Positions 24,406 to 34,010 are shown, numbered from the stretch's first letter. The stretch is DNA of 64,000 bases from Clostridiales bacterium (GCA_012838345.1 DUPK01000016.1:49377-113376); one strand, 5' to 3'. Made by a program: numbers and translations. The notes: generated from the letters alone by a model not told the origin.

Positions 24406-25929
24406 ATGGGAAACATAAAGCCGCTGTTTATTTTAGAGATTGCGAACAACCACCAGGGAAGTTTGAAGCACGGCAAAAGAATAATACGGGAGATGAGCGA
24501 GGTCTGCAAAGGTTTCACGGACAGGTTCGACTTCGCGGTAAAGTTCCAGTTCAGGGAGCTTGACAGCTTTATCCACCCTGCGTACAGGGACAGGACCGAC
24601 ATTAAGAACGTAAAGCGCTTTCGGGACACGCGCCTTGGTATGGAGGAGTTTCGGGCGTTGCTCTGCAAGGCAAGAGAGCAGGGCTTTAAAGCCATATGCA
24701 CCCCCTTTGACGAGCCGTCGGTCGACAATATAGTGAAATTAGGCTTTGACTACATAAAAATTGCAAGCTGCTCCTTCGGGGACTGGCCGCTGCTTGAGAT
24801 AATCGCGGCGGCGAGACTTCCGGTGATAGCCTCCACCGCCGGCTGTGACCTTGAGCTTATCGATAAGGTTGTGAGCTTCTTTGAGCACAGGAAGATAGAG
24901 CTTTCGCTCATGCACTGTATCGCCGAGTACCCGACGCCGCTAAACAGGCTTGAGCTAAACCAGATTGACCTGCTTAAGGCGCGCTACCCAAGGCTGCGAG
25001 TAGGCTTCTCGACGCACGAGGAGCCGGGGAGCGTCTATCCCATAATCGCCGCGGTGGCGAAGGGCGCGCTTATTTTTGAAAAGCACGTCGGCGTCCCCGC
25101 CGAGGGGCTCAGCCTGAACGCATACTCGGCCACCCCCGCCGAGGTCAAAGGCTGGCTTGAGGCGGCCGCGCTTGCCTTCGACATGTGCGGCGCGGCTGGA
25201 AAACGCTATGAGCCAAAAGAGAATGAGCTCTCGGACCTTGCCGCCCTGCGAAGGGGCGTTTTCGTGAAAAGCGAAGAGATTAACGCCGGCAAGATTTCCG
25301 CAGAGGAAATTTATCTTGCCTTCCCGAGCGCACCGGGGCAGTTTCTCGCAACGGACCTATCAAAGTACACCGAGATTTACCTAAAGGAGGGGAGCTTAAA
25401 AAAAGACGAGCCCCTCATGCTAAAGGACCTGGAGCTTAAAAACAACATGGAAACCGTGCGGGAGTTTGTAAGCTCCGTGCTTAAGCTGATTAAGGAGAGC
25501 AACATAGTGGTTCCGGCGGACAGTTCCTGTGAGCTGTCGCACCACTACGGCCTTTTGCGCTACAAGGAGTTCGGCTGCGCGCTCATTGACTGCGTAAACC
25601 GCGAGTACTGCAAAAAAATCCTGATTGTGCTCCCCGGGCAGGAAAACCCGACTCACTATCACCTTCTGAAGGAGGAGACCTTCATCGTCGTTTACGGGGA
25701 GCTGATTATTGGGCAAGAGGGCGTGGAAAAGACTTACCGCAAGGGCGAGATGGTGGTAGTAAAGAGGGGAGTCGGGCACTACTTCAGAAGCGAAACCGGA
25801 TGCGTGTTTGAGGAAATCTCCACGACCCATCAGGGCACCGACTCCTATTACGAGGACGGCGAAAACTTCGTATCCCCACGGAAAACCAAGGTTTACATAA
25901 CAAAGGAAATGATAGAGTCGGTCAAATGA
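24406..25929 (+). CDS. NeuB-type synthase fused to SAF and cupin domains
   Basis: A 507-aa three-part protein. Residues 1-265 form a NeuB-type TIM barrel ('LEIANNHQGS' start, 'KFQF', 'STAGCDL', 'FSTHEEP', 'FEKHVGV'), the family that condenses phosphoenolpyruvate with a sugar. About 275-345 is an SAF-like segment ('LRRGVFVKSEEINAG'). Residues 370-500 are a cupin with metal ligands in 'PTHYHLLKEETF'. Sialic, legionaminic and pseudaminic acid synthases lack the cupin. Together with the TPP enzyme it suggests a higher-carbon or branched sugar. Its substrate is unknown. The stop overlaps the epimerase gene by ATGA. Confidence 0.85.
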   Translation: MGNIKPLFILEIANNHQGSLKHGKRIIREMSEVCKGFTDRFDFAVKFQFRELDSFIHPAYRDRTDIKNVKRFRDTRLGMEEFRALLCKAREQGFKAICTPFDEPSVDNIVKLGFDYIKIASCSFGDWPLLEIIAAARLPVIASTAGCDLELIDKVVSFFEHRKIELSLMHCIAEYPTPLNRLELNQIDLLKARYPRLRVGFSTHEEPGSVYPIIAAVAKGALIFEKHVGVPAEGLSLNAYSATPAEVKGWLEAAALAFDMCGAAGKRYEPKENELSDLAALRRGVFVKSEEINAGKISAEEIYLAFPSAPGQFLATDLSKYTEIYLKEGSLKKDEPLMLKDLELKNNMETVREFVSSVLKLIKESNIVVPADSSCELSHHYGLLRYKEFGCALIDCVNREYCKKILIVLPGQENPTHYHLLKEETFIVVYGELIIGQEGVEKTYRKGEMVVVKRGVGHYFRSETGCVFEEISTTHQGTDSYYEDGENFVSPRKTKVYITKEMIESVK

Positions 25930-26798
25930 AGCGCTTACTTATTACGGGAGCGAGCGGTTTTATCGGGAGAAACCTCGTCGAAGCATTTGAAGGCAGATAC
26001 GAGCTCGTCACCCCGGGCAGGTTCGAGCTTGACCTCGGGGACCTTGCAGCCGTAAAGGAATACTTAAAACTTAAAAAGCCCGACGTCCTTATACACTGCG
26101 CAAACAGCAGCGACACGAACAGGAACGTATCAAAGGGGAGCTTCCTTGCCGAAAACCTTCGGATGTTCTTCGCCCTTGAGTCGCTCATCGGCGATTATTA
26201 CGAGAAGATGATATACTTCGGCTCGGGCGCGGAGTATGGAAAGAATCACTGCCTCCCGCGGGTGGAGGAGGACTATTTCGGGCAGAACATCCCGGAGCCC
26301 GGCGACGAGTACGGTCTGGCTAAGTACGTTATGGCAAAGCACGCCGAAAAATCCGAGGGCATAATCAACTTAAGGCTCTTCGGCGTGTTCGGGAAGTACG
26401 AAAAGTGGAGCAGGCGCTTTATTTCCAACGCCATTTTGAGGGCGCTGAAGGGCCTTCCGCTTGTGGTCAGGGAGAACAAGGCCTTCGACTACCTCTGGGT
26501 GGAGGATTTAGCGCCGGTAGTCAAGCAATTTATCGAGAATAAACCCAGGCACAAAACCTACAACGTCTGCACGGGCAAGACCTGCGAGCTTAAGGAAATC
26601 GCGGAAATTGTCTGCGAGGTGCTCGGCGTTGCTAAGAACATCGAAGTCCTGACGGACGGGGGGGCGGAGTATTCGGGGGGCAATGAGCGCCTAACCTCGG
26701 AGTTTGACATCGACTTTACCGACATGGAAATCGCCATAAGAAAGCTTAGCGAATACTACAAAGAGCGCATTGACGAGATAGACGAAAACCTGCTTTGA
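25926..26798 (+). CDS. NAD-dependent epimerase/reductase of the CDP-sugar module
   Basis: A 290-aa extended SDR with 'TGASGFIGRNL' (about residues 7-17), 'DVLIHCAN' and 'EYGLAKYVMAKH', giving the Y-x3-K catalytic pair. It could reduce or epimerise a keto sugar made by the preceding enzymes, much as YerF or Tyv-like enzymes do in dideoxyhexose pathways, but the sequence alone does not show which. ATGA overlap with the NeuB fusion and a 13-bp gap to the methyltransferase place it firmly inside the module. Confidence 0.85.
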   Translation: MKRLLITGASGFIGRNLVEAFEGRYELVTPGRFELDLGDLAAVKEYLKLKKPDVLIHCANSSDTNRNVSKGSFLAENLRMFFALESLIGDYYEKMIYFGSGAEYGKNHCLPRVEEDYFGQNIPEPGDEYGLAKYVMAKHAEKSEGIINLRLFGVFGKYEKWSRRFISNAILRALKGLPLVVRENKAFDYLWVEDLAPVVKQFIENKPRHKTYNVCTGKTCELKEIAEIVCEVLGVAKNIEVLTDGGAEYSGGNERLTSEFDIDFTDMEIAIRKLSEYYKERIDEIDENLL

Positions 26799-26811
26799 CG
26801 AGGAGCATCAT

Positions 26812-27948
26812 ATGAAGAGAAATCACTGCCTTGTCTGCGGAAACAGCCTCTTTCCGGAGCCGATACTTAAACTTAACAATCTCCCCGCTTCGGCTCAGAA
26901 AATACCGGGGCCGGGGGAGCTCGATAAGGACACGGGCTGCGATTTGGAGCTCTGCCAGTGCTCGGGCTGCGCACTTTTGCAGCTAAACTGCGAGCCTGTG
27001 GAATACTACCGTGACGTTATCCGCTCCTGCGGCTTTAACGATACAATCCGAAGGCACAGATTAAAGCAGTACTCGGATTTTATAGAAAGGTTTTCGCTTG
27101 GAGGCAAAAAGATTATTGAGCTCGGCTGCGGACGGGGCGAATTCCTTGAGCTGTTTAATGGTTTCAACGTCGAGGCTGCGGGGCTTGAGCACAGCGCCGC
27201 CCTTGTTGAGGCGGCGAGGAATAACGGCCTAAACGTGTATCAGGGATTCGCGGCTGACGAGGGCACTTCTGTTAAAGGGGCGCCATATGATGCCTTTGTT
27301 TCGTTCAATTACTTGGAGCACCTGCCAGACCCGAACGGGCACCTGAGGTGCATATACCGGAATCTCAAGGACGGCGGGTATGGACTTATTAGCGTTCCGA
27401 GTTTTGAGTACATAGCTGAGAAAGGGCGCTGGTACGAGCTTGTCCGCGACCACCTTGTCTACCATACCAAGGGGAGCCTTTGCTTTCTGCTTGAGCGAAA
27501 CGGTTTTTCCGTCCTTGAATGCAAGAGGGATAACGAGGACTCGATTCTGGCAACAGTCCGAAAGCGTGTAAAATTGGATGGGACAAAGCTAAAAAGCGCG
27601 TATGAGGAGCTAAGAACAAAGATTCGGCGCTTTGTTGAGGAGAGTACAAAAAACGGCGGGCGCATAGCCGTCTGGGGGGCGAGCCACCAGAGCTTTGCGC
27701 TGCTCGCCACGATGGGGATAGCTGATAAAATCGAGTTTATCGTCGACTCGGCCCCCTTTAAGCAAAACAGGTTTTCGCCTGTGTCGCATATAAAAATAGT
27801 CCCGCCCGAGTATCTTTACGAGCACCCGGTGGAGACGGTAATCATCATAGCCCCCGCCTATACAGGCGAGATATGCGGGATTATAAAGAAAAACCTCGAT
27901 GCAAGGGTCGCCGCAATCAACAAAAACGAAATCAGCATACTAAGTTGA
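26812..27948 (+). CDS. Sugar C-methyltransferase (NovU/TylC3-like)
   Basis: A 378-aa protein with an N-terminal zinc-binding domain ('CLVCGN' near the start and 'CQCSGCALLQ' at about 44-53), a central SAM-binding domain with motif I 'IELGCGRGEFLEL' (about 103-115), and a C-terminal 'AVWGASHQSFAL' region. This is the three-domain layout of C-methyltransferases that act at C3 of nucleotide-linked 4-keto-sugars (NovU, TylCIII). It probably methylates the CDP-sugar made upstream. Together with the TPP and NeuB-type enzymes it makes three possible C-C bond-forming steps in one module. Confidence 0.9.
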   Translation: MKRNHCLVCGNSLFPEPILKLNNLPASAQKIPGPGELDKDTGCDLELCQCSGCALLQLNCEPVEYYRDVIRSCGFNDTIRRHRLKQYSDFIERFSLGGKKIIELGCGRGEFLELFNGFNVEAAGLEHSAALVEAARNNGLNVYQGFAADEGTSVKGAPYDAFVSFNYLEHLPDPNGHLRCIYRNLKDGGYGLISVPSFEYIAEKGRWYELVRDHLVYHTKGSLCFLLERNGFSVLECKRDNEDSILATVRKRVKLDGTKLKSAYEELRTKIRRFVEESTKNGGRIAVWGASHQSFALLATMGIADKIEFIVDSAPFKQNRFSPVSHIKIVPPEYLYEHPVETVIIIAPAYTGEICGIIKKNLDARVAAINKNEISILS

Positions 27949-27956
27949 GGTCATAT

Positions 27957-29036
27957 ATGGTTAATCTCAGCGTCATCGTGCCGGTGTATAAAGTGCCGTA
28001 TGAGTATTTGAGGCAATGCCTGGACTCGCTCGCGAAAATAGAGCTTCGGGACATCGAAATCATCATGGTGGACGATGGTTCGCCCGACCGGTGCGGGGAA
28101 ATCTGCGATGAATATTCAGACAGGGATAGGCGTTTTGTCGCAATCCACAGGGAAAACGGTGGGGTTTCGGCGGCGAGGAACGAAGGCTTGAGAGCGGCAA
28201 GGGGCGAGTGGATAACCTTCGTCGACGCCGACGACTGGGTGGAGCCCGAGAGCATAGGAAAGCTCGTGGACATGGCCTTCGAGCTAAAGCCCGATATTCT
28301 GTTTTTCGCGGGCTTTCTGAACAAGGGCCCGGAGCAGCGCGAGGGGCGCTTCAGATTTGCGGAGAGAAAATTCTTTGAGCCTAAAGAGCTTTACGAGCTC
28401 ATGCTGAGAGCAATGACTATCTATGCCCTTCCCAAAGAGAGTGAGGAAATTCTCCCCTTAGACGGGGTTTGTGGGAAGATGTACCGCGTTTCCCTGCTGA
28501 AAGAAAACAACATCGTCTTTCCCGAGGGGATTCCGGTGTCCGAGGACGGGCTTTTTCTCCTACATGCACTCAAAAAGGCGGAGCGGGTGATTTACATAGG
28601 GGAGTGCGCCTATCATTACAGGTTCAATGCGGAAGGCGCGATGAACAGATTCAGACCCCATGCGGACATTGAGCAGGGCAGGTATCTCACAAAGCTGCAC
28701 GAATATGTGCTCGGAACGGGCGACGATAGTCTTGAAAACACATATTACCTGCGCGTGCTAGTTTCGCTTCGGCATTGCATGGAGCAAAAGTATTTCCACC
28801 CGAAAAACACCGAGGGCTACATTAAAAGAAGGCGGGAGTTTCTGCGGCTTATAAACAGGGAGCCTTATAGGACGGCTCTAAAGCTAAAGCGGCTTTATAG
28901 GCTGTCCAAAACTCTCTTCCTGCGGACGCTGCTCATAAGGCTTCGCCTGCCGGGGCTGCTGTTTCTTTTGCTGCGGGCGAAAAGGCTCGCAGCGCGGAGG
29001 ATAAAAATAAACGCAAAGGGCAAGGTTTATAAATGA
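27957..29036 (+). CDS. Family 2 glycosyltransferase
   Basis: A 359-aa GT-A glycosyltransferase: 'VIVPVYKVPYEYL' at the N-terminus, 'MVDDGSPD' for nucleotide binding and 'TFVDADDWVEPES' with the D-x-D metal motif. The C-terminal third is basic and may contact the membrane. It should add one sugar of the repeat unit from a nucleotide donor in the cytoplasm. The ATG at 27957 has GAGGT six bases upstream; the longer in-frame start overlaps the C-methyltransferase. It overlaps the next glycosyltransferase by ATGA. Confidence 0.9.
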   Translation: MVNLSVIVPVYKVPYEYLRQCLDSLAKIELRDIEIIMVDDGSPDRCGEICDEYSDRDRRFVAIHRENGGVSAARNEGLRAARGEWITFVDADDWVEPESIGKLVDMAFELKPDILFFAGFLNKGPEQREGRFRFAERKFFEPKELYELMLRAMTIYALPKESEEILPLDGVCGKMYRVSLLKENNIVFPEGIPVSEDGLFLLHALKKAERVIYIGECAYHYRFNAEGAMNRFRPHADIEQGRYLTKLHEYVLGTGDDSLENTYYLRVLVSLRHCMEQKYFHPKNTEGYIKRRREFLRLINREPYRTALKLKRLYRLSKTLFLRTLLIRLRLPGLLFLLLRAKRLAARRIKINAKGKVYK

Positions 29037-30265
29037 CAAGGGTTTTGCTTGTTTCCGAGTGCTGTACCGACATTAGGTATGAGGAAATGCTGAAGGCGGG
29101 GGAAACACATTTGTCGGCCTCGCAGTTTATGTTCAGCGGCCTGATTAAGGGCTTTTCAGAGTGCAAGGACGTGTCGGTCACGGTGCTCTCGGGTATGCGC
29201 TCAAGGGGCAAATCGGGACGGACATTCCGGAAAAGAGTGAGGGAGTACCAAAACGGCTTTGAGTTTATCTATCCGTCCGAACTGAAAGTGTCGGGCCTGC
29301 ATTTTTTGTGGTCCTGGCTCAGGATCTTTATGGAGACCGCAAAATGGTGCGCGAAAAATAAGGGGGATAGTAGCTTTGTCATCTGCGACGCTCTTTTAAG
29401 CTGCGCTAAGCCTGCGCGAATGGCGGCGAAGCTCTTCGGCGTTCTGGCCGTGGCCTATGTGACGGACCTGCCACAGCATATGAGCGAAATTGACGAGAGA
29501 AGGTATGGGCTGAAAAAGAGGCTCTATATCAGTCTTATATCCCGGATGACAGAGCGCGACATGGTAAAGTATGACCGCTATATAACGCTCACGGAAGGCT
29601 TAAACAGGGAGGCAAACCCAAAGCATCAGCCGCACATCATTGTTGAATGCATCATGGACGCTTTGCCCGATACGGAAAGGGAGGAGCAAGGGGAAGAAGC
29701 AAACTTCGTTGTGATGTTTGCAGGAAAGGTAAACAGGCTCTTCGGCATGGAGCTTTTGCTTAAGGCGATACCGCTTATAAGGCAAGAGGATATACGCTTC
29801 CATATTTACGGAAAGGGAAATTACGAGGAGGAAATCATAAAGGCTGCGAAAAAGGACGAAAGGATTGTCTACAAAGGCGTTTTGCCGCGGTCGGAAATTC
29901 TGGTTAAGGAAAGGCAGGCGGACCTGCTTATAAATCTGCGGCCCAGCGGCTACAGATTTGCGATATACTCCTTTCCCTCAAAGGTAGCAGAATACATGGC
30001 CTCGGGCACTCCGGTCCTGACAACAAGGCTTCCCGGCATACCCGCGGAATACGAACCCTACCTCTGGTTTCTGGACAGGGAAGAGCCCGGCGGCGTTGCC
30101 GAGGCGATAGTTGAGATTATGAAGACGCCGGAGGAGGAGAGGAGAAGGCGGGCAAAGGCCGCAAGGCGCTTTATCGAGGAGGGTAAAAACCCGAAGAGGC
30201 AGGCACAGCGCATCTTGAGCTTCCTGACGGGGAAGGAGCTTGGGGAGGCAGTATGGAGTACATAA
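29033..30265 (+). CDS. GT-B glycosyltransferase (family 4-like)
   Basis: A 410-aa GT-B enzyme. The C-terminal donor-binding half has 'FAGKVNRLFGMELLL' and 'EYMASGTPVLTTRLPGIPAEY', with the family's pair of glutamates. The N-terminal half is the acceptor domain. It should act in repeat-unit assembly at the inner face of the membrane. It is coupled to the previous gene by ATGA and overlaps the polymerase gene by 13 bases. The sugar is not predictable. Confidence 0.88.
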   Translation: MTRVLLVSECCTDIRYEEMLKAGETHLSASQFMFSGLIKGFSECKDVSVTVLSGMRSRGKSGRTFRKRVREYQNGFEFIYPSELKVSGLHFLWSWLRIFMETAKWCAKNKGDSSFVICDALLSCAKPARMAAKLFGVLAVAYVTDLPQHMSEIDERRYGLKKRLYISLISRMTERDMVKYDRYITLTEGLNREANPKHQPHIIVECIMDALPDTEREEQGEEANFVVMFAGKVNRLFGMELLLKAIPLIRQEDIRFHIYGKGNYEEEIIKAAKKDERIVYKGVLPRSEILVKERQADLLINLRPSGYRFAIYSFPSKVAEYMASGTPVLTTRLPGIPAEYEPYLWFLDREEPGGVAEAIVEIMKTPEEERRRRAKAARRFIEEGKNPKRQAQRILSFLTGKELGEAVWST

Positions 30266-31560
30266 GTGCACCGGTTTTACTAAAGGTCGCAAGAGAAGAA
30301 AAGCCGCCGCTGCTTATGGCGGCGCTCATGGTGTTCGTTTCGACGGACACGCTGCTCTTTGGGACGAACATCTCGGTTCTCGTAAGGTGGGTTCCATACT
30401 TCTTTTACTGCGGCGTCGCGCTTGTGATTGGTTTAAAGGCGCTTGTAAAGAAAGCGCTTACGACAAAGGCTTTCAGCTTCTATGCGCTGTCAGTCATCCT
30501 TCAAATCCTGACCTTAATCGTCAAAGACGACAATTTCAACATGAGCTGCTTTCGGATTGCCCTGCTCACTGCCGCGTTAACCATAGCGCTGAACTACTCT
30601 TTTCGTGCATTTATATATGCTTTTGAAAAGTTCGTCTTTTTCCTCTGCGCCTACTCGCTTATCGTATATGTCATTAGCCAGCTTGCTCCGGATTTGATAA
30701 GGAGATTCCCTGCGATAACCAATGTGAGCGGGTTTAGGTACCATGTCCTGGGGCCCTGCATCGTCCCGGCGCAGGGGCTTAGCGAGCTTTTCAGAAACAC
30801 CGGGATATTCCGCGAACCCGGAGTGTTCCAGATGTATATCAACATAGCCCTGTGTTTCCACCTGTTTTGCGCCGAGAAAAGGAGTGTGAAAAGGGTTGTT
30901 TTGTATGTGATTGTCATGCTGACAACCATATCCACCGCGGGCATTGCCTGCCTTGCAATATGCCTTGCTGTTTACTTTGCAAACAGTTCGAGCGGCAGGT
31001 CGGAGAGGCGCTTTAAGCTGCTTGTCGCCCTGTCAATCCTGCTCTGCGCAGGCTTTGTGGTCCTGCTGTTTCCCCAGGTAGTCGGCAGCGCTGCAAGCCG
31101 CTTGTTTAACAAGCTGGATACGGAGTCATCCTCCCACGGCTCGGCGGTAGCGCGGATGTCCTCAATCACCTCAAATATCGCTATGTGGAAGACATCCCCG
31201 CTCTTCGGAGTGGGTCTTAATAACTCGAACCGCCTTTTTGATTATTTTGCGAGGCTCCAATACGACTACTACTACTCGGTGAATGTCACAGGCACTCATA
31301 ACACGAATACATATCTCTACCAGCTATCCACATACGGAGTATTCTTCTGGGGGATTTTCACCTGGGGCCTGATTGGGCTATCAAGGCTTATCGCGGCGAG
31401 AACAAAGGGTTTCATAATACCGGCGCTTATCTTTGTTCTGTTCCTTTTTATCTACATAAACGAAAACCTTTACTATTCCCTGCTGCCGCTCGTGTTGATG
31501 TTCTTCGGGTTAAACGAAAAAATCCCCGCGGAAGCCAGACGGGGGGCAGGGGAGCTTTAG
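30253..31560 (+). CDS. Wzy-like O-antigen/polysaccharide polymerase
   Basis: A 435-aa polytopic membrane protein with about ten to twelve hydrophobic helices and a periplasm-facing loop that ends near 'VTGTHNTNTYLYQLSTYG', where 'HNTYLYQL..YG' matches the conserved motif of O-antigen ligases/polymerases. It should join lipid-linked repeat units outside the membrane. The start overlaps the upstream glycosyltransferase gene by 13 bases, with GGGGAGG as ribosome binding site. The window has one such protein and one flippase, consistent with a Wzx/Wzy-dependent pathway. Confidence 0.87.
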   Translation: MEYISAPVLLKVAREEKPPLLMAALMVFVSTDTLLFGTNISVLVRWVPYFFYCGVALVIGLKALVKKALTTKAFSFYALSVILQILTLIVKDDNFNMSCFRIALLTAALTIALNYSFRAFIYAFEKFVFFLCAYSLIVYVISQLAPDLIRRFPAITNVSGFRYHVLGPCIVPAQGLSELFRNTGIFREPGVFQMYINIALCFHLFCAEKRSVKRVVLYVIVMLTTISTAGIACLAICLAVYFANSSSGRSERRFKLLVALSILLCAGFVVLLFPQVVGSAASRLFNKLDTESSSHGSAVARMSSITSNIAMWKTSPLFGVGLNNSNRLFDYFARLQYDYYYSVNVTGTHNTNTYLYQLSTYGVFFWGIFTWGLIGLSRLIAARTKGFIIPALIFVLFLFIYINENLYYSLLPLVLMFFGLNEKIPAEARRGAGEL

Positions 31561-31569
31561 GAGTGGGAA

Positions 31570-32847
31570 ATGAGAGTTTTATGGGTCTGCAACGTAATGC
31601 TTCCCTCGGCAAGCGCGCTTTTTAACAGGCGCGCCGCGCCCTACGGCGGTTGGCTCACGGGCGCCTTAAACGGCCTGTGCTCGGTAAAATCAGAAATCGA
31701 GCTTGGGATATGCTTTCCGCTTGACGGCGCCGGGGAGGTGCAAAAGCGAGAGAGTGAGGGTATCGCATATTACGGCTTTCCCGGTGGCGGGCGCGTAACG
31801 GACAAGTCAGGAGCCAAACCCCATCTCCGCGAGATAATTGATGACTTTAAGCCCGATATTTTACACGTACACGGCACGGAATATGCCCACTCACTCGCGG
31901 CGGCGGAAGCCTTTTCAGCTCCCGAAAAAACGCTTGTGAGCATACAGGGCCTCTGCTTTGAGTACGCAAAGCACTATTTTGCGGGTTTGCCTTTGTCAGT
32001 CGTGCATGGGTTTAATCCGCGCGATATGCTCAAAAGAGAGAACCTGAGCCTGCAGAGAAAACAGTTCGTTTTGCGGGGCGAAAACGAAATTAAGCTGCTG
32101 AAACAAGTAAGGCACGTCAGCGGCAGGACGGACTGGGACAGGGCCTGCGCTTTGAGCGTAAATCCAGACCTTAACTACCATTTTTGTAACGAAACGCTGC
32201 GCGAGACGTTTTACACAAAGAGGTGGGAGATAGAAAAATGCGAAAAGCACACGATTTTCGCAAGCTCCTGCAGCTACCCGATAAAGGGCTTTCACAGGCT
32301 ACTGGAGGCCATGCCGCAGGTATTGAGGAGTTTTCCCGACGCGCGCGTTTTCGTACCGGGACGCAGCCCTTTGGAGCTTCCCACATACAAGCTGCCCGCC
32401 TACCCAAAGTACTTAAGGCGGCTTATTCTGAAGCACGGCCTTGCAGAAAAGGTCATATTCTGCGGCACTTTGGACGAAGAGGGAATGGCGGAGCGGTATC
32501 TGAAATCAAACGTTTTCCTGCTGCCCTCGGCAATAGAAAACTCCCCGAACTCCCTCGGGGAGGCGATGCTGCTGGGGGTGCCCTGTGTCGCCGCGGATGT
32601 CGGCGGCGTGAACAATATACTGGTTCACGGGCGGGAGGGCTTTGTCTATCAGCACGATTCGGTCACAATGCTCGCACATTATATATGCGAGATTTTTGAA
32701 AACGAGGCTCTCGCGCGGCGCTTTTCAGAAAACGCCTCACGGCACGCCAGGCTCACCCACGACAGGGCGAAAAACGCCTCGCGGCTTATAGAGATTTACG
32801 AGGCTATCTTGGAACATGCCCGGCATGAAAGAAGGCTGGTGTTTTGA
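31570..32847 (+). CDS. GT-B glycosyltransferase (family 4-like)
   Basis: A 425-aa GT-B glycosyltransferase. The donor site shows 'SAIENSPNSLGEAMLLGVP', including the E-x7-E pair of retaining family 4 enzymes, and 'PIKGFHRLLEAM'. It follows the polymerase by nine bases. It should transfer one sugar in the cytoplasm during repeat-unit assembly. Its stop is directly followed by the TTG start of the pyruvyl transferase. Confidence 0.9.
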   Translation: MRVLWVCNVMLPSASALFNRRAAPYGGWLTGALNGLCSVKSEIELGICFPLDGAGEVQKRESEGIAYYGFPGGGRVTDKSGAKPHLREIIDDFKPDILHVHGTEYAHSLAAAEAFSAPEKTLVSIQGLCFEYAKHYFAGLPLSVVHGFNPRDMLKRENLSLQRKQFVLRGENEIKLLKQVRHVSGRTDWDRACALSVNPDLNYHFCNETLRETFYTKRWEIEKCEKHTIFASSCSYPIKGFHRLLEAMPQVLRSFPDARVFVPGRSPLELPTYKLPAYPKYLRRLILKHGLAEKVIFCGTLDEEGMAERYLKSNVFLLPSAIENSPNSLGEAMLLGVPCVAADVGGVNNILVHGREGFVYQHDSVTMLAHYICEIFENEALARRFSENASRHARLTHDRAKNASRLIEIYEAILEHARHERRLVF

Positions 32848-33978
32848 TTGAAATGGGGAGTATTCGTAAAGAGAGTAAGGCGAGCCCTGAGCCCCTATTA
32901 CCGTAAATATCTTAGTATAAAAGAAGATATGCATCTCTACGCCGACACAATGCGGCTAATAAGAATAGCGGCGGTCAAAAGGCCGAAAATCTTTTACTTC
33001 GGCATAGTCGAGCACTCAAACCTCGGCGACATGGGGCAGTATTACTGCATCCGACGCTGGATTGAGGATAATTTCCCGGGCTTTCCTGTGCATGAGTTTG
33101 CGGCAACTACGGTCGTTGCCGAAAAATTCGGCTTCCTGGACAAGCTCGAAAGGGCTTTGGGGCCCGAAGATATAATCATTTTCCAGAGCGGCTACACCAC
33201 GCAGGACCTCGGCGGCGTGCACGACCTGATGCACAGGGTGGTGATTGAAAGATTTCCGAACGCGAAAATCCTGATGATGCCGCAGACCATTTATTTTAAG
33301 TCGAAAGAGCGCAAGGCGCTCACCGCGAAGATATATAACCTAGCCAAAAGAATGCTCTTTCTAGCAAGGGATAAGGTGTCCCTCAAAATGGCAAGGGAGA
33401 TGTTCCCCGACGTCTGCGTTATGCTGTTTCCCGATATAGTCACGACCCTGATAGGTAAATACAGGTTTGCGTCCCCGCGCTCGGGCATACTGCTCTGCTG
33501 CCGCGACGACGTCGAAAAGCACTACCGGGACGAGGAGCTGAAAGCCCTTAGCATCAGGCTTAGCGCTCTTGTCAAGACGGATTTTACGGACACGACAATA
33601 AATGTACCTCACAGGAAGATAAAAAGGGACATAAGCAGCTATCTCGAGCGGGAATTTGAGCGCTTTGCAAGGTATCGTCTCATAATCACGGACCGCTTTC
33701 ACGGGATGGTTTTCGCCCTTATTGCAAACACGCCGGTAATTGTACTTAAGACGCGCGACCACAAGGTTACAACGGGCGCGGAGTGGTTAAAAAGCATTTA
33801 CAACGACAGCGTGCACCTCGCAGAGTCTCTCGACGAGGCTTATTCTCTGGCGGAGCGACTCCTGAACGGAGAGCCGGTGCAGCCTCCGGCTTCCTATTTT
33901 AAAGAGGCCTACTACGACCGCCTAAAGGAAATCGCTGTTAAGCTTTGGAGCGGAAGCCTGGAGCCGCATCATGGATAA
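32848..33978 (+). CDS. Polysaccharide pyruvyl transferase family protein
   Basis: A 376-aa protein of the CsaB/PssM-like pyruvyl transferase family. Conserved points are 'GIVEHSNLGDMGQYY' near the N-terminus and 'IITDRFHGMVFALIANTPV' in the C-terminal half. Family members add a ketal pyruvate to a sugar, giving the polymer a negative charge; some anchor SLH proteins through pyruvylated cell-wall polymers. The start is a TTG immediately after the previous TGA, and no better start lies nearby. The SLH protein at 63546 makes the latter role worth considering, though most SLH-associated pyruvylation uses CsaB elsewhere in the genome. Confidence 0.85.
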   Translation: MKWGVFVKRVRRALSPYYRKYLSIKEDMHLYADTMRLIRIAAVKRPKIFYFGIVEHSNLGDMGQYYCIRRWIEDNFPGFPVHEFAATTVVAEKFGFLDKLERALGPEDIIIFQSGYTTQDLGGVHDLMHRVVIERFPNAKILMMPQTIYFKSKERKALTAKIYNLAKRMLFLARDKVSLKMAREMFPDVCVMLFPDIVTTLIGKYRFASPRSGILLCCRDDVEKHYRDEELKALSIRLSALVKTDFTDTTINVPHRKIKRDISSYLEREFERFARYRLIITDRFHGMVFALIANTPVIVLKTRDHKVTTGAEWLKSIYNDSVHLAESLDEAYSLAERLLNGEPVQPPASYFKEAYYDRLKEIAVKLWSGSLEPHHG

Positions 33979-34010
33979 TATGATACATCGCAAGAAAAGA
34001 GGAGAAGCAA

